This document shows positions 36,507 through 45,557 of a DNA stretch of 64,000 nt, one piece after another. The stretch is from Mycolicibacterium gilvum. Lineage in GTDB: Bacteria; Actinomycetota; Actinomycetes; Mycobacteriales; Mycobacteriaceae. A program made the position numbers and the translations under genes. The stretch's first letter is position 1; each line of letters begins with the position of its first letter. The DNA lies in NCBI RefSeq assembly GCF_900454025.1, contig NZ_UGQM01000001.1, positions 4,650,001-4,714,000 on the forward strand. Direction: 5' to 3'. Below the pieces are notes generated by a model. It worked only from the letters and a program-made list of their open reading frames with translations, was not told where the DNA came from and ran no database searches.

Positions 36507-36818
36507 CTACGAGCGGTCGGTGATGTCGGCGTATTCGGGATGCTTGTCGATGTACTCCGCCACCATCCAGCACGTCGGGACGATGCGCAGGCCCTCGGAC
36601 TTGGTGACGCGCAGGGCTTCGGCAACCAGGATCGTCGCGAGGCCCCGGCCCTGGAACTGGGGAAGCACCTCGGTGTGCGGGAACACCCGTCGGCCGTCCG
36701 TGTCGTGATAGTCGGCGAGTCCGACCGCACGTCCCTCGACCTCGATCACGAACCGGTCGGGCTCGCGGGTCACCGTCGTGGCGGCACCGGTGCGGTCGGG
36801 AGGCATCTCGGAACTCAT
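36507..36818 (-). CDS. Small GNAT-fold N-acetyltransferase (YidJ-like)
   Basis: A 103-residue minimal GNAT domain. The acetyl-CoA-binding loop is QFQGRGLATILVAEAL, preceded by FPHTEVLP and followed by LRIVPTCWMVAEYIDKHPEY, the signature of the very short GCN5-related subfamily (NATD1-like). Substrate is unknown. TATCGT lies six bases before the ATG at 36818, so the mRNA is probably leaderless. It may be cotranscribed with the ClC gene. Confidence 0.85.
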   Translation of the reverse strand: MSSEMPPDRTGAATTVTREPDRFVIEVEGRAVGLADYHDTDGRRVFPHTEVLPQFQGRGLATILVAEALRVTKSEGLRIVPTCWMVAEYIDKHPEYADITDRS

Positions 36819-37048
36819 GACCTCACGATAGTCCCGCACCGGTCGAAGTCACCGGCGCGGTGCAGGCGACGCGATGTCGTTGCGATTTCACCGAGATCGT
36901 TTGCAACCGCGAATAACCCAGTTCCGACAGGCGAATTCACGAGTTCACGGGTTGTTCGCCGTGGTATCTTCCGCGTGCTGCGGGGTCGGTGTCGGGCGCA
37001 CTGTCGATCCCCTCATGAGCACCCGATACCGGCCCCGCTTCGGGCGGC

Positions 37049-37909
37049 CTACTGCTTGTAGTAGCGATACCAGGCGATGATGTAGATCCCCATCGCCGAC
37101 ACCAGCGCGATGAGCACCCACAGCACGACCGCCTGGTCTATCCACGCCCCCGGCGGTGGCGCCCCCGGCAGGATGTTGCGCAGCGGGACGACGGCGAACA
37201 GCATCGCCGCGAACCACGTGCACAGAGGCGGCAGGAATTGACGTCGTCCCATCACCGTCTCGATCGCGACGATCATCGCCATTGCGGGCAGCGCGATGAG
37301 CACCAAACAGATCCCGAGGTCGAACGCCAACGTCCCACGGTGGCGGCTCAATTCGATGACCGACGCGGCCGGGTCCGAAGGGGCCTGTTTGATCTCGACG
37401 TTCCAGCCCTCTATGCCACCGCTGAACCGCACCTCGGCGGGTTGCACCGTGCGGTCGTCGCCGGACCCGACCAGAGCATCGGCGGTGAGAGGTTTGGTCG
37501 TGTAGTTGTCGAACGGCCAGTTGTCGGCATCGCCGTGCGCCTCGATGGTCGCGTCGATGCTGCCCGGCGTCTGCCCCTTCGGGAACTTCAACTCGCCGAG
37601 ATCGACCCAGGGGTAGAGACGGATGGCGATGTCGGTGTTCAGCACACCCAACTCCGGATCGATGTAGCGCTGCGGCGGGATCAGCAGGACGGAGACCTCC
37701 AACTCGTTGGATGTCGTGTGGATGCTGCCCATGTCGATCGACACGACGGGCTGCTCGCTGCGACTCGGATCGAACGCCGGCAGCGCCGGATAGGAACTGC
37801 TGACCCACCAGTATCCGAAAAGCGAAGCGACATAGATCAACCCGACGATGGCGAGGCTTGACGTGATGCGGATCCGGCGACGCAGCGGATGTCGAACTTC
37901 TGTGGGCAT
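37049..37909 (-). CDS. DUF4436 membrane protein
   Basis: A 286-residue protein with one N-terminal helix (about 17-36), a long extracytoplasmic domain containing LLIPPQRYIDPELGVLNTDIAIRLYPW and WPFDNYTTKPL, and three C-terminal helices from about 205. This is the layout of the actinobacterial DUF4436 family, function unknown. TAACAT lies seven bases before the ATG (leaderless type). Confidence 0.83.
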   Translation of the reverse strand: MPTEVRHPLRRRIRITSSLAIVGLIYVASLFGYWWVSSSYPALPAFDPSRSEQPVVSIDMGSIHTTSNELEVSVLLIPPQRYIDPELGVLNTDIAIRLYPWVDLGELKFPKGQTPGSIDATIEAHGDADNWPFDNYTTKPLTADALVGSGDDRTVQPAEVRFSGGIEGWNVEIKQAPSDPAASVIELSRHRGTLAFDLGICLVLIALPAMAMIVAIETVMGRRQFLPPLCTWFAAMLFAVVPLRNILPGAPPPGAWIDQAVVLWVLIALVSAMGIYIIAWYRYYKQ

Positions 37910-37976
37910 TGCAGGGATGTTAGCGGCTGACCGGAGCTGCGCTCGGCTTCACGGTGTGACCCCTCACCGCGCCCGA

Positions 37977-38333
37977 CTACCGGGCTTCGCGGTAGGAGCT
38001 CCGGTGAGATTCGATCAGTTCGACCACGTCGCCCACGTCGACGGTGACGACGTCGTCGTGCCCTGGTTCGAACGGCACGCGGAGAAGATCGTAGAAGTCG
38101 CCGGTGTCGACGAACGTGTGTGCGCGGGCGAACAGCGGATGCACGTCGAAGACGCGTACTCGCAGCTTCTCCCGGCTCAGTCTGCCCAGTTCACGCCCGG
38201 ACTCGGGATCGGTGATGACCGGGCCGACGCCGGTGTGCACACCGAAGACCATTCCCGGCACCACACCGGATTCGGCGCCCCGGTTGATGATCAGCGTGTA
38301 GTCGTCCTCGACGAGCGCAACCTGCCCCCTCAT
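37977..38333 (-). CDS. Small protein with FlgT-C/OB-like fold
   Basis: A 118-residue soluble protein. The opening ALVEDDYTLIINRGAESGVVPGMVFGVH and the DPESGRELGRLSREKLRVRVFDV core resemble the small beta-barrel seen at the C-terminus of bacterial FlgT-like and related proteins. The similarity is by eye only. Its start overlaps the stop of the upstream membrane-protein gene by four bases, so the two are coupled and probably act together. Function unknown. Confidence 0.7.
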   Translation of the reverse strand: MRGQVALVEDDYTLIINRGAESGVVPGMVFGVHTGVGPVITDPESGRELGRLSREKLRVRVFDVHPLFARAHTFVDTGDFYDLLRVPFEPGHDDVVTVDVGDVVELIESHRSSYREAR

Positions 38334-39091
38334 GACGCCGCCAGCGAATCACCCTCCGGCGCATCCGCTTTCGTCAGCGATCCCGGTTGGATACGGGGAC
38401 GCACGCGGTAGGCGTCCACCGGGATCGGGGCCGGCCGGTCGTCGTCGTTCTCGGTTCCGAGGGCCAGCTCGACTGCCGTCTTTGCCTGGAAGAGCGCGAT
38501 CACGGCGTGCTGGTGACGGTCGGACCCGAGCGAGTTCAGCGCCATCGAGAGCTTTTTGTCCGCGTAGACCATGGAACGTTCGAGTTCGGCCGTCTCCGCT
38601 CTCGACACCCGCGACCCCGATTCCGGCTCGGCGCCCGCGCCGGCGAACCACCGGTGACCGAGCGCTCCGAGGGTGATCGAACAGATCGGCACCAGCACCA
38701 CCGCGCACACCAGGCCCGGTGTTCCGGCGAGGGTGAGGGACCCGGCCATTGCGAGCAACGTCAGAACCCCGAACACGAACAGCATCCGGAGCGTCGGGGG
38801 GATCTCGCGCATCACCGCGCCGACCTGTCCCACCGCGTGCGCGCCGAAGCGCGCCAGGCCGGTGATCGCACGGGCGACCCCGGTGGCGGCGGCGACCGCA
38901 TACCGACCGGCCTGCTCGGCGTGTTGCCGCGTGAGAGGGGATTTCGGGCGCGACCGGGTCCGGGCCGGCGACACGGTATCGGGCTCGACCGGTGACGCGG
39001 CAGGTGGAGACGACTCCGTCGTGACATCGTCCTTCACATCTGCATCATCAACATCAGCAGTCACATTCGTGTCATCCCCGATGGCGGGCAC
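38330..39091 (-). CDS. Membrane protein with disordered acidic N-terminus
   Basis: Up to 253 residues: an acidic, Thr/Pro-rich head (about 1-55), an amphipathic stretch, two hydrophobic helices at about 105-145, and a helical cytoplasmic C-terminal part with YADKKLSMALNSLGSDRHQHAVIALFQAKTAVELALG. That last part may be a helical-bundle interaction module. The GTG start at 39091 is one of several in-frame choices within the disordered head. It is coupled to the small barrel protein gene by an ATGA overlap. I do not recognise the family. Confidence 0.65.
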   Translation of the reverse strand: MPAIGDDTNVTADVDDADVKDDVTTESSPPAASPVEPDTVSPARTRSRPKSPLTRQHAEQAGRYAVAAATGVARAITGLARFGAHAVGQVGAVMREIPPTLRMLFVFGVLTLLAMAGSLTLAGTPGLVCAVVLVPICSITLGALGHRWFAGAGAEPESGSRVSRAETAELERSMVYADKKLSMALNSLGSDRHQHAVIALFQAKTAVELALGTENDDDRPAPIPVDAYRVRPRIQPGSLTKADAPEGDSLAAS

Positions 39092-39254
39092 GATCCCGGT
39101 CCTGACGCGCCGGAGCGGTTCGGTTCGGAGCCATGCCGCCGACGTTCCCGCGGCCGGGACCTCGGTCGTCTCCCGGAGGGCACAAAGTCACCGGATCCCG
39201 TCGGGCTCTGTAGCCAGGCACACGTGCGCCCTATCGTGAGACCGGGAGCACACA

Positions 39255-40616
39255 ATGAGCGAATTCATGCGCAACAGCGACGCCTTCACCTGGGCGATGG
39301 AAAGCGATCCTCGATTGAGATCGACGGTGGTCACCGTCTTGATGCTGGATCGCACGCCGGACTGGGGCGAGGTGTGCGGCCGGGTCGAGCGCCTCAGCCA
39401 CGAGGTCCCGATGATGCGTCAGGTCGTGGTGGAGACGCCGCCGCCGGCACCTCCGCGGTGGCAGGACTGCACGGACTTCGATCTGGACTTCCACATGCGC
39501 AGGGTCGCCGCACCGCAGGACGGCACGTTCGAATCGGTACTCGAGATGGCGCGGCTGGCCCAGATGGAGGACTTCGACCGGGCGCGACCGATGTGGAAGC
39601 TGACGCTGATCGAGGGCCTGTCCGACGGTCGCGCGGCGGTGCTGTGCTGCCTCCACCACGCCCTGACCGACGGGGTGGGGGCGGTGCAGATCGCGATGAC
39701 GCTCTTCGGCCTCTCGCCCGAACTGCCGCCGGTCGACGAGTCACCGACGGCGCCGCCGCAGCGGTCGGCTCTGGGCGACTACAAAGACGCCGCGCGCTAC
39801 AGCGTCGGACTTGTCGGCAGCGCCGTGACCGGTGCGCTGTCCGTGGCACCGCGCCTGGTCGTCGACAGCGTCCGCAGTCCGAGGCGGACACTCGGCAATG
39901 CCGCGGGTCTCGCAGCGTCGGTGTACCGGACAGTCCGGCCGGTGAATGCGACCGGATCACCGCTGATGACCCGGCGGACCATGAACCGCCGACTCGGGAT
40001 CCTCGAGATTCCGATGCCGCCGCTGCGGGACGCCGCCCACCGCAGCGGGGGTGCTCTCAACGACGCATTCGTCGCGGGCGTGGCCGGCGGCCTGCGGCAG
40101 TATCACGAGAAGCACGGCGCCGCCGTCGACGCCCTTCACCTGTCGATGCCGATCAGCCTGCGCAGTGAAGGCGACGCTCCGGGCGGCAATCGAATAACGT
40201 TGATGCGCTTCGACATACCCGCCGGACTCACCGATCCCGGCGACCGGATCCGTGCCATCCATGCCCGCACCGAGCAGGTCCGCCGGGAGAAGTCGCTGCC
40301 CTACACCCAGGCGATCGCGGGCGTGCTCAACCTGGTCCCCCGCTGGTACATCGGGTCGATTCTGCGTCACGTCGATTTCGTCGCCAGCGACGTGCCCGGG
40401 ATACCGGTGCCCGTCAGCCTGGGTGGCGCGAAGGTGCTGATGCAGTACGCGTTCGGCCCGACGATCGGTGCGGCTGTCAACATCACACTGCTCACCTACG
40501 TCGACACCTGCGCGCTGGGCATCGACGCCGACACCGGTGCGATACCCGACATCGACGTCTTCTGCGACTGCCTGCGGGCGGGTTTCGACGAGGTGCTGGC
40601 GGTTGCGGCGGACTGA
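39255..40616 (+). CDS. Wax ester/triacylglycerol synthase-like acyltransferase (WS/DGAT)
   Basis: A 453-residue WS/DGAT-family protein. The catalytic HHxxxDG motif is HHALTDG (His134, His135, Asp139). Later family segments such as LNDAFVAGVAGGLR, PISLRSEGD-GGNR and SDVPG are present. It should esterify diacylglycerol or fatty alcohol with acyl-CoA for storage lipid. GGGAG precedes the ATG and TATCGT upstream (about 39229) may be the -10 box. Mycobacteria carry many paralogues; this is one of the more divergent type, so substrate choice is open. Confidence 0.87.
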   Translation: MSEFMRNSDAFTWAMESDPRLRSTVVTVLMLDRTPDWGEVCGRVERLSHEVPMMRQVVVETPPPAPPRWQDCTDFDLDFHMRRVAAPQDGTFESVLEMARLAQMEDFDRARPMWKLTLIEGLSDGRAAVLCCLHHALTDGVGAVQIAMTLFGLSPELPPVDESPTAPPQRSALGDYKDAARYSVGLVGSAVTGALSVAPRLVVDSVRSPRRTLGNAAGLAASVYRTVRPVNATGSPLMTRRTMNRRLGILEIPMPPLRDAAHRSGGALNDAFVAGVAGGLRQYHEKHGAAVDALHLSMPISLRSEGDAPGGNRITLMRFDIPAGLTDPGDRIRAIHARTEQVRREKSLPYTQAIAGVLNLVPRWYIGSILRHVDFVASDVPGIPVPVSLGGAKVLMQYAFGPTIGAAVNITLLTYVDTCALGIDADTGAIPDIDVFCDCLRAGFDEVLAVAAD

Positions 40617-40628
40617 CCTCGCCGACGG

Positions 40629-41486
40629 TCATCCCATCGGGTGCTGCGCCGACGCGGCCGCCGCCGTGAGGTCTGACCGCTCCATCCGGTGCGCGGGAGG
40701 TTCCGGCAACACCATGCGGCGGTGGATCGTCAGGTCGGGGCCGACATGGATCACCTCGCCCGCCTCCAGCAACTGCCACGCTCCGTCGTCCATCGCCTCG
40801 CTGGCGAAGACCACCGACGGTGAATTCTCCAGATGTGCACTCCCGGTACGGATCCTGTTGCTGCGCAGCGAGAACCGGCCTGACTCCCCCGCGGCGCGGT
40901 CCCGAAGGTACAGCTCGTGGGTGTCCGGGTAGCGCAGCGCCCACAGGTCGGTCGCGGTGGCCAACAGGATGTTCAGCGCGTAGATCGGGACGTGTGTGCT
41001 CAGCCAGTGCAGCGCGTCGGCCAATCCTGCGTCGACATCGCCGTCGCGCCGGCGGATCGAGGCCGTGATCACCGCGAAGACCCGCTCCGAGTCGGTGTCA
41101 CCGTGCACGAGATCGGTGACACCGAGCTCGGACAATCTGGCGTCCAGAATGTCGAGGCCCTCCACCACCCCGTTGTGGGCGAAGATGCGGTCGTCCTGCA
41201 GGAAGGGATGGGTGTTCTCCTCCTCGGTGGCCCCGGTGGTCGCGTAGCGCACGTGCGCGACGAACGTCGTTCCCGTCATCTGACGCGCTTCGGTCGCGAA
41301 GGACGTGTCACGCCACGCCGGGATCGGCTGCTTGAGCACCGTCGGCTTTCCGTCGGCGCCGAACACCCCCAGTCCGGTGCCGTCCGGATTACGCCGACTC
41401 TGCTGCGCGAGACTGTTGGGAGCGTCCAGCAACCAGAACGTCGCGGCGACGGGGCGGCCGGCGTGCAGTCCGAACAAACGACACAT
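40629..41486 (-). CDS. Class II glutamine amidotransferase (Rv1061-like)
   Basis: A 285-residue Ntn-type glutaminase domain. The mature N-terminal nucleophile is Cys2 (MCRLFGLHAG), with RRNPDGTGLG, HVRYATTGA and FAHNGVVEG forming the active site. No synthase domain is attached, so it may deliver ammonia to a separate partner or act on gamma-glutamyl compounds as EgtC does; no ergothioneine genes are nearby. Length and sequence style match Rv1061, which in M. tuberculosis lies beside Rv1062, about 20 kb away here. Confidence 0.85.
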   Translation of the reverse strand: MCRLFGLHAGRPVAATFWLLDAPNSLAQQSRRNPDGTGLGVFGADGKPTVLKQPIPAWRDTSFATEARQMTGTTFVAHVRYATTGATEEENTHPFLQDDRIFAHNGVVEGLDILDARLSELGVTDLVHGDTDSERVFAVITASIRRRDGDVDAGLADALHWLSTHVPIYALNILLATATDLWALRYPDTHELYLRDRAAGESGRFSLRSNRIRTGSAHLENSPSVVFASEAMDDGAWQLLEAGEVIHVGPDLTIHRRMVLPEPPAHRMERSDLTAAAASAQHPMG

Positions 41487-41580
41487 CAGCTCATCCCCTC
41501 GGCGCCGGCAGTGAGATCGCCCTGGGCTCTGTCTACTCCGCTCCGCGCGGCTCCGGAAGACCAGCGGGACCGCCCGTCGA

Positions 41581-43305
41581 TCAGCTGTCGATCAGCAGGC
41601 GTATCACCGTGGGCCGCGCGGACAAGAGTGCGCCGGCCGCCACGGGGTCGAACACGGTCCTCGTCGGGGCGACGGCGGTACCGATGACGACACCCGTGGC
41701 CGGACCGGCCGGGGTCTCGACCGACAGGGACTGTCCCGGCAGGCCGTAGACACCGTCGCAGCCGTCTTCCTCGCACGCCCCCGTCGACGGATCGATGCGG
41801 CCGGCGAAGATGTCGTTGACCCATCCGGCGAGGAAGGTCTGCGCGGCGGACTTGTTCTGTTCGGTCGGGAATCCGCGGTAGAGGTAGGAGACGTACTGGA
41901 TCAGCCGCGATCCACCCTGCATCGCGTCGAGGTGCTGGCCACCGTCGAGGACCACCCCGTTGAAGCGCCCGGGCCGGTGGTCGTTGAGAGCGTCGTCGAC
42001 CGGCCGGACGCCGGACTCCTTGGGCGCACCCAACTCGAAGACGGGGATGTAGCCGCCCAGACCGTCGAGCTTGTCGAGCGCGCCGGCCAACACACCTGCC
42101 GGCGGGGCTCCGTCGAGCAGGACGATGCCGGCAAGGTGGTTGGTTCCGCCCGCGGCGAGGACCGCGTCGGCGTAGTAGCCCGCGGCGCCCGCGGCCACCC
42201 CGGCCCCGAGCGAGTGCCCGACGAGGGTGAAGCTCTGCGGCAGGACCGCGTCGGGGCCGTACTTCCTGATCAGGCCGGCCGCCACCGCGCTGGCCGTCAA
42301 CGCGTCACGGTCGCCGAGCAACAGGTCGGCGGTGGCGCGGTGCGCCTGATCGTCACCGAGCCAGAAGCCGTCGCGGACATACCGATTCGATGACAGCGTG
42401 GGAGCGACGACGATGCTGTTGGTGCGTTCGGCCAGCCAGGACGCCGTGTAGCTGTACATCGGGCCGATGCCGAGGTAGCCGTGCTGCAGGTAGATGAGCC
42501 GCTGCGGCGGCTCGTCGCCGTCCGGGTAGTACCAGTCGGCACGGACGGTGCGGCCGTCGGTGATCTCCAGCCGAGAGCTGCGCACGGTGACGTTGCTGCC
42601 CGGAGGTGTCACGGGCGGTCCCGAGACGAAGCGGACGGCCGCCCCGATGATCTCCATGACCAGGGACTGGATGACGTCCTGCAACGATCGGGATTCCGGT
42701 GCCGCGAGGGTGGCGGTCGGGGCGACCGTCGCCGAGACCTGCTGGGCGGCAACGGTGCCGACCGTCGCAGGCGCCGTGGGAGGTGCGGCGACAGATGCCT
42801 GCTCAGCTGCCGCGGGTACCTCCGCCTCGATGGCAGCGTCCTGGGGCTCCGGGCTGACCGGAGGCAGGTCGTCGACGCCGGACGGCTCGGTATCGAGGTC
42901 CGGCACGGTCTCGGCGTCACCCTCCGGGAGCTGATCGGCGGTGTCGTCGACGTCCACGTCCGACGGCTCGGGAGCGGTGCCGGCACCCGTGTCGTCGGCC
43001 GTCTCATCGGCACCGGATTTCTCGGAGGGGTCCGCGGGTTCGGCGTCCCCCACGGACGTGTCACCGGAATCGCCGTCGCCGCCGGACGCCTCGGTCCGGT
43101 TCGACAGGTTCGGCTTGCGGCTCTCCCGAGCCGAATCGCCGGTGGCTCGCGGACCGCGGTCGGCGCTGTCAGAGGCGCTGGCGCCGGCGCTGCCCGACGT
43201 GTCAGATCCGGTGTCTGCACCGGCGGTATCGACTCCGGCGATCAGCGCCGCGGAGACGCCCGCGGCGACGACGCCCGCACCCATCCAAGCTGACAGTTGT
43301 GGCAT
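41581..43305 (-). CDS. Secreted alpha/beta-hydrolase with long disordered N-terminus
   Basis: A 574-residue exported protein. A signal-like helix (about 5-30) ends at AGVDTAGADT; then comes a 170-residue Asp/Glu/Ser/Thr/Pro-rich disordered region. An alpha/beta-hydrolase domain follows from about residue 235, with the lid segment LIYLQHGYLG and the nucleophile near residue 364 in GHSLGAG. A Cys pair lies in CEEDGCDG. This layout, disordered leader plus hydrolase, is frequent in Mycolicibacterium surface proteins. GGGAGAG precedes the ATG. Substrate unknown; a lipase or cutinase-like role is plausible. Confidence 0.8.
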   Translation of the reverse strand: MPQLSAWMGAGVVAAGVSAALIAGVDTAGADTGSDTSGSAGASASDSADRGPRATGDSARESRKPNLSNRTEASGGDGDSGDTSVGDAEPADPSEKSGADETADDTGAGTAPEPSDVDVDDTADQLPEGDAETVPDLDTEPSGVDDLPPVSPEPQDAAIEAEVPAAAEQASVAAPPTAPATVGTVAAQQVSATVAPTATLAAPESRSLQDVIQSLVMEIIGAAVRFVSGPPVTPPGSNVTVRSSRLEITDGRTVRADWYYPDGDEPPQRLIYLQHGYLGIGPMYSYTASWLAERTNSIVVAPTLSSNRYVRDGFWLGDDQAHRATADLLLGDRDALTASAVAAGLIRKYGPDAVLPQSFTLVGHSLGAGVAAGAAGYYADAVLAAGGTNHLAGIVLLDGAPPAGVLAGALDKLDGLGGYIPVFELGAPKESGVRPVDDALNDHRPGRFNGVVLDGGQHLDAMQGGSRLIQYVSYLYRGFPTEQNKSAAQTFLAGWVNDIFAGRIDPSTGACEEDGCDGVYGLPGQSLSVETPAGPATGVVIGTAVAPTRTVFDPVAAGALLSARPTVIRLLIDS

Positions 43306-43581
43306 TGCTCTCCCAACCTCGGAATTGACGGCCGGGTCATGCCCGACCGCGGCTCACGGTAGAGCACCACCACGCAGCAGTAGACACCTTTCAGAATCTG
43401 GTCATGTTTCATTCGCAACCGCGGCAGCAGGGTCCTACATCGCGGCACCCGGCGGCCGCCGACTCCCCGGTCCAGGTGTCCTCGTCGCCGTACTCCCCTG
43501 TTTCCCGCCGCTCCGTCGCCCCTTGGCTTAGCGTGCGGGTAGCGGCCGACAGACCGCCCGTATTCGACAGGTTGGCGCGCA

Positions 43582-44364
43582 ATGACCGGACAACGGCTGG
43601 CGAGCAAGAGGGTTGTCATCACCGGCGCGGCGAGCGGCATCGGCCGCGCAGCCGCCCAGCTGATGATCGGCGAGGGTGCCCGTGTGCTCATCGCCGACCT
43701 CGACGCCGACGCCGCCGCGGCGGCCGCCTCCGACATCGGCGGCAACGCGATCGGCGTGGCGGCCAACGTGCTGGACGACAAATCGGTGGCCGCCATGATC
43801 GACCGCGCGGTCACCGAGTTCGGCGGCATCGACGTGCTGTGCAACCACGTCGGTGGCAGCAACCCCCACAAGGATCTCGACCTGCTGCGCCTGGACCTCG
43901 ACGAATGGGATCGCGCCATGGCGCTCAACGCCCGCAGCACCGTGGTCGCCTCCCGGCTGGCGCTGCCGCATATGATCGCCGAAGGCGGCGGTTCGATCAT
44001 CAACACCGTCTCCGTGGCCGGGCTGACGGGCGACACGCTCCAGTGCGCCTACGGCGCCTCCAAGGCCGCAGTCATCCGGCTCACGCAGTACATCGCCACC
44101 CAGTACGGTCGAAAGGGTGTGCGCTGCAACGCAGTCGCTCCCGGCGCCGTGATGACACCCGCGCTGGCCGACAACGTTCCTGCGGCGGTGATCGACAACA
44201 TTCGCAGCCACAACGCGCTGGACCTGATCGGCTCCCCGGAGGACATCGGCTGGGCCATGGTCTACCTTGCCTCCGACGAATCCCGTTACATGACGGGGCA
44301 GACGCTGGTGCTCGATGGTGGGCTGACCGCCCAGAGCCCGATCGCGGCCAGCCGCCGGTCGTAA
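43582..44364 (+). CDS. Short-chain dehydrogenase/reductase
   Basis: A 260-residue classical SDR. The cofactor loop is TGAASGIG (14-21), an Asp after the second strand (ADLDADA) favours NAD(H), and the catalytic set is Ser144, Tyr157 and Lys161 (YGASK). The usual NNAG is replaced by CNHVG. The stop is four bases before the ATG of the following lipase gene, so the two are likely cotranscribed. Substrate not evident. Confidence 0.88.
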   Translation: MTGQRLASKRVVITGAASGIGRAAAQLMIGEGARVLIADLDADAAAAAASDIGGNAIGVAANVLDDKSVAAMIDRAVTEFGGIDVLCNHVGGSNPHKDLDLLRLDLDEWDRAMALNARSTVVASRLALPHMIAEGGGSIINTVSVAGLTGDTLQCAYGASKAAVIRLTQYIATQYGRKGVRCNAVAPGAVMTPALADNVPAAVIDNIRSHNALDLIGSPEDIGWAMVYLASDESRYMTGQTLVLDGGLTAQSPIAASRRS

Positions 44365-44368
44365 CTCG

Positions 44369-45526
44369 ATGACTGACCCGATCCGGCGTGTGCTGGCCGC
44401 GGCGGCCGCGGTCGCCACCGTGGTGGGCTGCGCCCACGCCACCGAACCAGAGCTGCGCGCCGGCCAGTTGCTCACCGCCCGGCCACTGACGACGGTGGCC
44501 GCCCTGCCCAGCGCGGACAACCGGTTGATCACCTATGTCTCCGACGACTCGGCCGGGGAACCGATCGTCGTGTCGGGCACCGTGTCCGTGCCGAAATCGG
44601 AACCACCCGAGGGTGGGTGGCCGGTGATCAACTGGGCGCACGGGACCACCGGCTACGCCGACACCTGCGCCCCGTCTGCCGCCACCGCCGACGGGCTCAT
44701 CCAGGACTACGTCCAACTGGTTCGTCCCATGCTCGACCGTTGGGTGGCCCGCGGCTTCGCCGTCGTCCAAACCGACTACCAGGGGCTCGGCACGCCCGGC
44801 GGGCATCCTTACGTCGACGGTGTCAGCGAATCCAACACCGTGACCGACATCGTGAGGGCAGCACGACATCTCGATCCCGGCATCGGGACCGCATGGGTGG
44901 TCCTCGGCCACAGTCAGGGCGGGCAGGCCGCGTTGTTCGCCGCCCACGACGGCCCGGACCGAGACCCCGATCTCCGGCTGCTCGGGGCGGTCGCGATGGC
45001 TCCCGGCGGGGTGGACATGGGCGCGACCGTCGATCTGCTGCGTGCCGGTGATCCCGGAGTCGAAGTGGCGCAGCGGTTTGTGCCTCTGCTGGTGCTCGGT
45101 GCCGCCGTGGTCGATCCGTCGGTCGACCCCGATCAGATCTTCACGACACGGGCACGCCCACTGCTGACGACAGCGCGCAACGAGTGCCTCGCCCAACTCA
45201 ACGTCGTTCCCACCATTCCGGCGTCGCAGGTGCTCGCACCTGATGCCGACCTGCGCGGATTGCTCGCCTACCTGGACCGCCAGGATCCTCTGCAGCTCAC
45301 CCCACGCGTGCCGGTGCTGATCGCTCAGGGCACCGAAGATGTCGCCGTCAACCCGGTCGGCGTCGACAAACTCGCGAAGGCCCTGTGCGGCAAGGGGGTC
45401 GACGTGGACTACAACACCTACCCGGGCAAGGACCACCGCGGAGTCATCGCCGCATCCGAGGTTACCGTCAAGGACTTCGTCGATGCCGTGATGGACGGGC
45501 GTTCACCCGAGAACTGCCCACGCTGA
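44369..45526 (+). CDS. Secretory lipase-family lipoprotein
   Basis: A 385-residue exported lipase/esterase. The signal peptide ends in a lipobox VVGC (Cys21). The alpha/beta-hydrolase core has INWAHGTTG, TDYQGLG and the nucleophile in GHSQGG; Asp and His candidates are in AQGTEDVAVN and GKDHRGVI. This fits the fungal/actinobacterial secretory lipase (LIP) family. Several Cys may form disulfides. It directly follows the SDR gene. Confidence 0.87.
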   Translation: MTDPIRRVLAAAAAVATVVGCAHATEPELRAGQLLTARPLTTVAALPSADNRLITYVSDDSAGEPIVVSGTVSVPKSEPPEGGWPVINWAHGTTGYADTCAPSAATADGLIQDYVQLVRPMLDRWVARGFAVVQTDYQGLGTPGGHPYVDGVSESNTVTDIVRAARHLDPGIGTAWVVLGHSQGGQAALFAAHDGPDRDPDLRLLGAVAMAPGGVDMGATVDLLRAGDPGVEVAQRFVPLLVLGAAVVDPSVDPDQIFTTRARPLLTTARNECLAQLNVVPTIPASQVLAPDADLRGLLAYLDRQDPLQLTPRVPVLIAQGTEDVAVNPVGVDKLAKALCGKGVDVDYNTYPGKDHRGVIAASEVTVKDFVDAVMDGRSPENCPR

Positions 45527-45557
45527 GGCCCCATCGCCTGTCACGAAAGTACCGCTG

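Noticed and set aside
37031..37049. Hairpin terminator after the DUF4436 gene
   Set aside because: The GGCC/CCGC arms have mismatches and give only short helices.
44081..45436. 451-codon minus-strand frame over the SDR and lipase genes
   Set aside because: Shadow of well-supported plus-strand genes.
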